11,824 bases of DNA from Tissierellia bacterium (GTDB taxonomy: Bacteria > Bacillota > Clostridia > Tissierellales > Dethiosulfatibacteraceae). The notes under the pieces are model-generated. The model saw only the letters and a list, made by a program, of their open reading frames with translations. It searched no databases and had not been told where the DNA came from. A program made the translations under genes and the position numbers. The stretch covers positions 1-11,824 of the forward strand of contig SKID01000209.1 in NCBI GenBank assembly GCA_007116605.1. The letters are read 5' to 3'. This document shows positions 6,399 through 11,824 of the stretch, in pieces (the first letter of the stretch is position 1; the number at the start of each line of letters is the position of its first letter).

Positions 6399-8936
6399 TT
6401 AAGATCGGTATTGAAAGTAGTCTTCTGAATGACTTACTTTTGTTCGACTATACATCATTGTAACAAACACCACGACAAATATACTGACAATACTAATAAT
6501 CATGCTTCTAATTGGCCATGAAAAAGGGATCTCTAAGCGATATGCAATGCTTTCATAAATCAACCATGACATCAAGAGTGAAACAGGTAATCCATAGAAT
6601 AATGCCTTGAATCCATAAAACAAGCATTCGTAATGCATCATTTTTTTTAGATTTTTCGTTGTCATACCTATTGCTTTAAGCATCAATAATTCTTGCCTTC
6701 TTAATAATACATTTGTAGATATTGTATTAAAAACATTTGCTATAGCTATTAGAGAAATTAAAATAATAAATCCATAAGAAAACACATTAATCAACAACAA
6801 TAAACTCTTATTGTTTTCTAATTGGTCAGAAGCGTTGTAAAGATTTCTCGAACTATATCCTTGTTGAATTAACCGTTCCTTCATATCTTCATAACTGATC
6901 GTTGGTTGGCTTGACGAGAAAAAAAATCGACTATGGGAAAAAGCAATCTCATCCATTTCCCACAGGGATTGGGCATAAGTTTGAGGAATCATCACCATTA
7001 ATCCTCCTTGTTGATAGGCAACTACACCCATAGGCCATTGATCATGATTGGACACATCTATTTGAAATCTTGTGTTTTTATCCTTTACCTCTAATTCATG
7101 AAACCATTCAACTGTTATCTCGCTTAATGCTTTATCTAATACGGTATACGTGACATATCGTCGCGATTCAAAATCATAGTAGGCTATTTGATCAGAATAT
7201 ACTCCTTTAGTATTTCCCTCATGAGAAGATATGAAGTTTAACCACTCTTCATCACGGACAACCAACACCCATACTCCTATTTTGCCCTTATATTCCTCTA
7301 AATTAGATTCTTTTACATATCTTTCGTTTAGCCATTCTCGTTCAACAATTGCTTGCATAAATAGGGCTTGATAAAAGGTGCCTTCTTGAATCTCTGGTGT
7401 GTGATTCAGTTCATTTAATAATATTTCAGCCTCTTCCACTGTCATTCCATTATGATGGAACGACAAATCAAAGTCTAGATTTTGAACCACCTGCTCACTT
7501 GATAACTTAATATAATGTCCAAAGGATGAAGCCGACACAAATAATACAACGCTTATTAGTAATGAAATCACTGTGCTTCGATATCTTTTTTGACTTCTTT
7601 TATAGTTTTTTAAGGCTATTTCACCCTCAAATCCAAAGACCTTTTTAACCATAGCATGTGTTCTTACTTTTCTTTTTGTCAGTTTCATGTCCTGGTTTTG
7701 TTGAATACGGTTCATGGTTGGCGTAAGGTAGATTCTTTTAGCAGGAATCAACGCCGACAAATATATAGTCATCCAACCCATTATCGCTGCCATAATAATA
7801 GATCTATTAGACATATAAAAATGCATAGGTAATCGCTCACTCGTTAATGTAATAAATGCATCACCAATAAGCTCTAAGGTAATATACATACCTAAAATAC
7901 CACTGGCAATGCCCACAGGAATACCAATACTACTTAAAGTTATTGCTTCTAGCATTACAATGGTTTTTAATTGTTTTTTTGTTGCACCAACACTGGATAA
8001 CAATCCAAATTCTTTTGCCCTTTCACTTAAAGAAATCATAAAAGAATTGTAAATTAACAACACCGCTCCAGATATAATCAGCACAATTAAAATCGTCGCC
8101 AATCCATAGACCACCGACAGATATACCTCATTGCTATTAGAACCCTGATACATCAAAAGTGGCTGGTTAGTCATGTGTCCATACATAGATGCATGGGTAT
8201 CTAAAATATTAAAGATTTCCATGGGCTGTTTCGCTTTAATGTATACATCAAAATTTTTCATGTCTTGTGTAAGTAATACTTCCTCTGATGAGAGCTTTGT
8301 AATCACTGTATAACCTGGAGCAGAGAATTCTTCAAAACTAGGTCTTTCCATAATTCCTACAATGGTAAATGACAAATCATTCAATTTAACTAATGACTCT
8401 AAGTTTGGAGGTTCTTCATATGAGTTGAACTGCCACAACATCTGCTCTTCAATATATCGATAACCAATAGATAGATCTAACTGGTCACCTATATTCATCG
8501 TTACACCACCATTGTAGCTGATATGTTCTGGTATGATCACTTCATTGGCGTTTTTTGGAAATCTACCCTGAATTAATTTTATGTTCAAACAATCGTAGGT
8601 ATCCTCATAAAATCCTACTAAAAAAACATAAGGTTTATACTGATTTTTTGAACCCTCTAATGACGCATAACCAATATTCTGAATCAATCTATATTTTTCA
8701 ATCCTAGGATCCTGAGAAATATTAACCAAAATATCTTCTGGTACATTTAATGCCACACCATGCCAATCTCCATAAGAAACAATGGCCCTTTCAACCATGA
8801 AATTTTGAAGGGTTGCCATTAAGGTGGTGACTGAAGTTATCATGGCAATAGCTAATACTATCCCCACTAAAGTTACAATCGTTCTTGTTTTATTTTTCAT
8901 TAACGATCGCAAGGTATATCGATAAATCATGTTCAT
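6399..8936 (-). CDS. ABC transporter permease with two FtsX domains (8 TM)
   Basis: Membrane subunit of an ABC exporter or mechanotransmission complex, 845 residues. Predicted membrane segments lie at about 19-42, 272-298, 327-352, 379-398, 453-475, 710-735, 775-797 and 809-829. This gives two FtsX/MacB-type halves, each with one TM, a large outside domain (about 43-271 and 476-709) and three TMs. Each half has the cytoplasmic coupling motif that contacts the ATPase: ERAKEFGLLSSVGATKKQL (305-323) and RRQELLMLKAIGMTTKNLK (746-764). The ATG overlaps the ATPase stop by four bases (ATGA), so the two are translationally coupled. Neighbouring two-component genes suggest a role in sensing or removing peptide antibiotics or in envelope stress. 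The substrate is unknown. BceB permeases differ in having ten TMs and one large outside loop. Confidence 0.9.
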   Translation of the reverse strand: MNMIYRYTLRSLMKNKTRTIVTLVGIVLAIAMITSVTTLMATLQNFMVERAIVSYGDWHGVALNVPEDILVNISQDPRIEKYRLIQNIGYASLEGSKNQYKPYVFLVGFYEDTYDCLNIKLIQGRFPKNANEVIIPEHISYNGGVTMNIGDQLDLSIGYRYIEEQMLWQFNSYEEPPNLESLVKLNDLSFTIVGIMERPSFEEFSAPGYTVITKLSSEEVLLTQDMKNFDVYIKAKQPMEIFNILDTHASMYGHMTNQPLLMYQGSNSNEVYLSVVYGLATILIVLIISGAVLLIYNSFMISLSERAKEFGLLSSVGATKKQLKTIVMLEAITLSSIGIPVGIASGILGMYITLELIGDAFITLTSERLPMHFYMSNRSIIMAAIMGWMTIYLSALIPAKRIYLTPTMNRIQQNQDMKLTKRKVRTHAMVKKVFGFEGEIALKNYKRSQKRYRSTVISLLISVVLFVSASSFGHYIKLSSEQVVQNLDFDLSFHHNGMTVEEAEILLNELNHTPEIQEGTFYQALFMQAIVEREWLNERYVKESNLEEYKGKIGVWVLVVRDEEWLNFISSHEGNTKGVYSDQIAYYDFESRRYVTYTVLDKALSEITVEWFHELEVKDKNTRFQIDVSNHDQWPMGVVAYQQGGLMVMIPQTYAQSLWEMDEIAFSHSRFFFSSSQPTISYEDMKERLIQQGYSSRNLYNASDQLENNKSLLLLINVFSYGFIILISLIAIANVFNTISTNVLLRRQELLMLKAIGMTTKNLKKMMHYECLFYGFKALFYGLPVSLLMSWLIYESIAYRLEIPFSWPIRSMIISIVSIFVVVFVTMMYSRTKVSHSEDYFQYRS

Positions 8937-9616
8937 TTTCTTAAAACCTCATCTTTAGTAATACATCCATCTTCTATTATTAACATTCGATTAGCCTGCA
9001 TGGCTACCTGCTCATCATGGGTTATCACAATCAGTGTTTGCTTATACCTTTCATTAGAATACTTAAGAAGTTCAATAATTTGTTGGCTATTTTTCCTATC
9101 AAGGTTTCCCGTGGGTTCATCCGCTAGTACAATTGCGGGTGCATTCATTAATGCTCTTCCAATAGACACTCTTTGCTGCTGTCCTCCAGATAGTTGATTC
9201 GGTAAATGATGTCTTCTTTCTTCTAAGTCTAGCACCATCATAAACTCATTGAGCCGATCATCATTAATTTGTCTCCCATCTAAAGCCTGTGGTAAAATCA
9301 TGTTTTCTTCAACATCTAAGATAGGAATCAAATTGTAAAATTGATAAATTAAGCCCACTTCTCTTCTGCGAAAGATTGCAAGCCGATCATCATTTTGCTG
9401 GTAGATATCTTTTCCATGAACAAAAACTTTGCCCGAAGTTGGCCTGTCAACTCCCCCCATAATATGCAAAAGAGTGGATTTTCCAGAACCAGAAGGTCCC
9501 ATGATGGAAATAAATTGCCCTTTGTCTACAGAAAACGAAATGCCATCTAAGGCTCGGACTTGATTGATACCTTTCCCGTATACTTTGACAATATTTTCAA
9601 CTCTAAGAATCTCCAT
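8933..9616 (-). CDS. ABC transporter ATP-binding protein, LolD/MacB type
   Basis: ATPase that powers the adjacent permease, 227 residues, the usual length for LolD/MacB-type subunits. Visible motifs in order: Walker A GPSGSGKST (40-48), Q-loop Gln92 in YQFYNL, signature LSGGQQQR (142-149), Walker B IVLADEP with Glu167, D-loop NLD (171-173) and H-loop His200 in VITHD. All catalytic residues are intact. The ATG follows AAGGAG by seven bases. It starts 68 bases after the kinase stop. That gap shows no clear promoter or terminator, so it is probably read from the regulator promoter. Its last codons overlap the permease start. Confidence 0.95.
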   Translation of the reverse strand: MEILRVENIVKVYGKGINQVRALDGISFSVDKGQFISIMGPSGSGKSTLLHIMGGVDRPTSGKVFVHGKDIYQQNDDRLAIFRRREVGLIYQFYNLIPILDVEENMILPQALDGRQINDDRLNEFMMVLDLEERRHHLPNQLSGGQQQRVSIGRALMNAPAIVLADEPTGNLDRKNSQQIIELLKYSNERYKQTLIVITHDEQVAMQANRMLIIEDGCITKDEVLRK

Positions 9617-9684
9617 GTTTTTTCTCCTTACACCTTTAATTATTAGGGGTCTAGGTTCGTTCCCACTCCAAATGCCCTATAACC

Positions 9685-10698
9685 TTAAGATAGTTTTGAT
9701 TTTTTATTGAATCTAATCGTGAAATTCACGCCTCCATCAGGATGATTTTCTACTTTGATTGTGCCATCTTGCTCTGTAATAATCATTTTTGTTAGTGCTA
9801 ATCCAATGCCTACACTGCTTTCTCGAGAGTTTTTACCTTTGAAATACCTGTTGAAAACATACGGCAAATCTTCCGCATCGATGCCTTTTCCATTGTCTTT
9901 AATCGTGCATTCTACATAAAGAGGGTTTTCCAAAAACTCTACCATGATCTTACCTGAATCATCCATATGTTCCATCGCATTCTTTAATATATTACTTACT
10001 GCCTCCACAGTCCAACCAAAGTCAGCCTCTATTTTACTTTCCATATCTCCATTAAAACAAATCCGATGGTTTCTTAAATCCATGATCACTGATAGCGGTT
10101 CCATCGCCTGCCGAAAAACATCTCTTAAATAAATGGTTCTCTTATTGAAAGAAGCTGTCCCAGCATCTAGTTTAGATATTTTTAACAAAGAAGTAATTAA
10201 CCAATCCATCCTACGCAACAACACATTCAGCTCTCTAACCATTTCTTTTCTTTTATTTTCACTTGTTTTTTCATTGCCCAAAAAAGCTACCACCATATTC
10301 ATAGATGTAAGAGGCGTTCTGAGTTGATGGGATATGTCTGCTAGGCTGTTAGCTAAATTAATTTTTTCTTTTTTTAGAGCTTCCGCTTGCTCTCTCAATC
10401 GAAGGGTGACTTTATATATATCATGCTTTAAAATAGCTAGCTCGCCTTCGTTAAATTCACCTACATCAATCCCATAATCTCCATGCAAGACACGATCGAT
10501 TTGGACGCTCAGATTCGATATTGAACGATACCTTTTATAGGTTACAATCAGATACCAAAGATGAATCAATCCCAAACATCCAATCATGTAAAAACCCATC
10601 AATTTATCCATCCAAAATGCACCTGCTGTCATCAATAAACTCATACACAAAAAAATGAGCCAGCTTTTTTTAACTTCTGGGTTCCTTAAAAAAGCCAT
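9685..10698 (-). CDS. sensor histidine kinase, intramembrane-sensing type
   Basis: Membrane histidine kinase of 337 residues that would phosphorylate the adjacent response regulator. Two TM helices (about 13-30 and 34-53) are joined by only a few residues, so there is no outside sensor domain. This is the layout of intramembrane-sensing kinases of the BceS kind, which usually sense through a partner transporter. After a cytoplasmic linker come the H-box SHQLRTPLTS (His124), N-box NILKNA (Asn240), G1 DNGKGI (268-273), the F-box FNRYFKG and G2 GIGLAL. The frame could start at a TTG at 10722 inside the regulator gene, but the ATG at 10698 begins one base after the regulator stop and avoids that overlap. 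Translation is probably coupled to the regulator. Confidence 0.92.
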   Translation of the reverse strand: MAFLRNPEVKKSWLIFLCMSLLMTAGAFWMDKLMGFYMIGCLGLIHLWYLIVTYKRYRSISNLSVQIDRVLHGDYGIDVGEFNEGELAILKHDIYKVTLRLREQAEALKKEKINLANSLADISHQLRTPLTSMNMVVAFLGNEKTSENKRKEMVRELNVLLRRMDWLITSLLKISKLDAGTASFNKRTIYLRDVFRQAMEPLSVIMDLRNHRICFNGDMESKIEADFGWTVEAVSNILKNAMEHMDDSGKIMVEFLENPLYVECTIKDNGKGIDAEDLPYVFNRYFKGKNSRESSVGIGLALTKMIITEQDGTIKVENHPDGGVNFTIRFNKKSKLS

Positions 10699-10699
10699 C

Positions 10700-11371
10700 T
10701 TAGTCACCCACTTTATAGCCAATACCTCTGACAGTTTTTATAATTTTAGGGTTTTGAGGATCATCCTCAATTTTTTCCCGAATTCTCTTTATATAAACTG
10801 TTAATGTATTGTCATTTACAAACTCTCCCGCCATATCCCAAATTTCATCTAACAAGCGACTTCGCGATAAAACAATCCCTCTATTATTTAAAAAAACCAA
10901 CATGATTTTATACTCCAATGCTGACAAAAATACTTCTTTATCAGATTTCCATACCATCGCCCTTAATGAATCTAATTTTAAATCATTAATCTCATAAATA
11001 GAAGGGATCTTGCCATGTTTTCTTAGCGCTTTTCTGACTCTTGCAATTAACTCCATTGGTCTAAAAGGTTTTGTTATATAGTCCTCTGCTCCTATTTCCA
11101 AGCCTTTTACCACACTGATTTCATCATCAGATGCAGTCAAAAATATGACCGGGGTCTGACTTTTTTTCTTTATTAACTGACATATTTCAAAACCATTGCC
11201 ATCAGGTAGGGTGACATCCAGTAGTACTAAATCAAATAGTTCTTTTTCAATAATTTCAACTGCCTGTTTTTTGTTCATTTTGGTGGTGACTTTATAACCC
11301 TCATTGTCTAATAAATAGGTTAGATTTCTTATAATCCCAATATCATCTTCAACTAATAGTAGATGTGACAT
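10700..11371 (-). CDS. OmpR-family response regulator
   Basis: DNA-binding response regulator of 223 residues, partner of the downstream kinase. The receiver domain (1-118) has the acidic pair at Asp9/Asp10, phospho-acceptor Asp52 in LLDVTLPDGNG, Thr79 and Lys101 in ITKPF. The winged-helix output domain (about 127-223) ends with KTVRGIGYKV, typical of OmpR/PhoB proteins. The frame could start at 11431, but AAGGAGG at 11377-11383 is five bases before the ATG at 11371, whose protein opens with MSHLLLVEDD. That fits family length and start. It is the first gene of the regulator-kinase-ATPase-permease unit. Its likely target is this operon or promoters of envelope genes, but no binding site is established. 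Confidence 0.95.
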   Translation of the reverse strand: MSHLLLVEDDIGIIRNLTYLLDNEGYKVTTKMNKKQAVEIIEKELFDLVLLDVTLPDGNGFEICQLIKKKSQTPVIFLTASDDEISVVKGLEIGAEDYITKPFRPMELIARVRKALRKHGKIPSIYEINDLKLDSLRAMVWKSDKEVFLSALEYKIMLVFLNNRGIVLSRSRLLDEIWDMAGEFVNDNTLTVYIKRIREKIEDDPQNPKIIKTVRGIGYKVGD

Positions 11372-11376
11372 AATGA

Positions 11377-11383
11377 CCTCCTT
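11377..11383 (-). promoter_or_regulatory. ribosome binding site fixing the regulator start
   Basis: AAGGAGG on the minus strand, five bases before the ATG at 11371. It makes the longer frame with 20 extra N-terminal residues unlikely. Confidence 0.85.
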
Positions 11384-11390
11384 GTTTGTC

Positions 11391-11407
11391 ATGCTATTAT
11401 CTAGCAT
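11391..11407. promoter_or_regulatory. inverted repeat overlapping the operon promoter
   Basis: ATGCTA (11391-11396) and TAGCAT (11402-11407) are perfect arms around TTATC. The repeat covers the proposed -10 box and start of transcription. It could be an operator or a 5' hairpin; which protein would bind is unknown. Confidence 0.35.
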
Positions 11408-11431
11408 ACGCATTAAGGAGATAAAATACAA
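11403..11431 (-). promoter_or_regulatory. candidate promoter of the regulator-kinase-ABC operon
   Basis: TTGTAT (11426-11431) and TATGCT (11403-11408) on the minus strand are spaced by 17 bases. Both boxes are imperfect, as for a promoter needing help or one that is weak at rest. The 71-base gap after the Mur ligase contains no hairpin terminator, so read-through from that gene is also possible. Confidence 0.4.
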
Positions 11432-11442
11432 TTAAAAAATCA

Positions 11443-11824
11443 TTAAATAGACCAATCTCTCATTAAATTCACTAATAATTCCATACGAAGATTTCTTGAT
11501 CCTTTAACAAAAACCAATGCTTCTTTTTTAATCTTCCCTTTCAGCACTTTAGCAAGGGATTCCCTGTCAGTAAAGCTAAATATTTTATCTGCACCTAGTG
11601 TATCTTTTGCTCCTAACCCAAAGTAATAACCTAGTTCTCCCAGGGTAAACAAGTAATCTATCTCGTCTGATTTTATTGTTTTCCCAATTTGCATATGATT
11701 TTCAATTTCATTCTCTCCAGTACCAAACATGTCTCCTAATACTAAAATCTTTTGTCTTGGACTTGTCATATTATAAACATTGTGAAGCCCTTCTAGTAAA
11801 CTGATCTGATTTGACTTATATGTG
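11443..11824 (-). CDS. MurF-like Mur ligase, C-terminal part (5' end outside window)
   Basis: C-terminal domain of a Mur ligase, most like MurF (UDP-MurNAc-tripeptide plus D-Ala-D-Ala ligase), a cytoplasmic step of peptidoglycan precursor synthesis. The frame is open to the window edge, so the internal ATG at 11769 is not the start; 126 residues are visible. Family signatures are ILVLGDM followed by a spaced His (NHMQIGK), a TLGELGYY stretch matching the MurF segment after the second strand, and LVFVKGSRNLRME near the end, matching KGSRxxxME. The segment that is usually YNANP in MurF reads YKSNQ here (about 11801-11815), so it may be a divergent paralogue. The central ATP-binding domain lies outside the window. 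It ends 71 bases before the regulator gene on the same strand. Confidence 0.8.
   Translation of the reverse strand, partial: TYKSNQISLLEGLHNVYNMTSPRQKILVLGDMFGTGENEIENHMQIGKTIKSDEIDYLFTLGELGYYFGLGAKDTLGADKIFSFTDRESLAKVLKGKIKKEALVFVKGSRNLRMELLVNLMRDWSI

Noticed and set aside
9617..9684. Separate promoter or terminator between the kinase and ATPase genes.
   Set aside because: No -35/-10 pair with acceptable spacing and no GC hairpin with a T-run was found in these 68 bases.
10699..10722. Histidine kinase start at the TTG at 10722, overlapping the regulator by 23 bases.
   Set aside because: A GAGGT lies too close to that TTG, and the ATG at 10698 gives a normal coupled junction one base after the regulator stop.
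11372..11431. Longer response regulator with 20 extra N-terminal residues.
   Set aside because: The extra codons would encode the AAGGAGG ribosome site and the receiver domain starts normally at the ATG at 11371.

Overview
The window is AT-rich, with strong AGGAGG-type ribosome binding sites, short intergenic gaps and protein families typical of low-GC Gram-positive bacteria. A surface glucosaminidase with a copper-amine-oxidase-type N-terminal (stalk) domain and a lipoprotein with a clostridial surface-protein repeat both point to the class Clostridia. This is inferred from family content; no marker gene fixes the genus.

Layout. (1) Positions 1-975 (+) hold the 3' part of a GAF-GGDEF diguanylate cyclase cut by the window edge. 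(2) Positions 1068-2090 (-) encode a lipoprotein that converges on it. (3) A divergent intergenic region (2091-2352) carries a promoter for each side; the rightward one has a perfect inverted repeat in its -35/-10 spacer. (4) Positions 2353-3732 (+) encode an unusual fusion: a PLP fold-type II (cysteine/threonine synthase-like) domain that has lost the Schiff-base lysine, joined to a GNAT acetyltransferase domain. A hairpin terminator lies at 3807-3854. (5) Positions 3860-4017 look like the decayed remains of a small minus-strand gene that followed the next one. (6) Positions 4036-6135 (-) encode a secreted GH73 glucosaminidase with a stalk domain and about four beta-rich modules, preceded by a leader of about 215 nt. 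(7) Positions 6399-11371 (-) form a cell-envelope stress or peptide-response module in the order response regulator, histidine kinase, ABC ATPase, dual-FtsX permease, with overlapping or nearly abutting junctions at two of three joints. (8) Positions 11443-11824 (-) hold the C-terminal part of a MurF-like Mur ligase, cut by the window edge.

How the genes fit together. From the glucosaminidase to the Mur ligase everything is on the minus strand and concerns the cell envelope: peptidoglycan precursor synthesis, a two-component system with an intramembrane-sensing type of kinase, an exporter-type ABC transporter and a cell-wall hydrolase. The left third (cyclic-di-GMP synthesis, lipoprotein, pseudo-PLP/GNAT fusion) has no evident functional link to it.

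The best candidate for something undescribed is the PLP-fold/GNAT fusion. It appears to be a pseudoenzyme in its first half and a probable acetyltransferase in its second, with its own operator-like repeat. No CRISPR array, tRNA, rRNA, insertion sequence or phage gene was seen.
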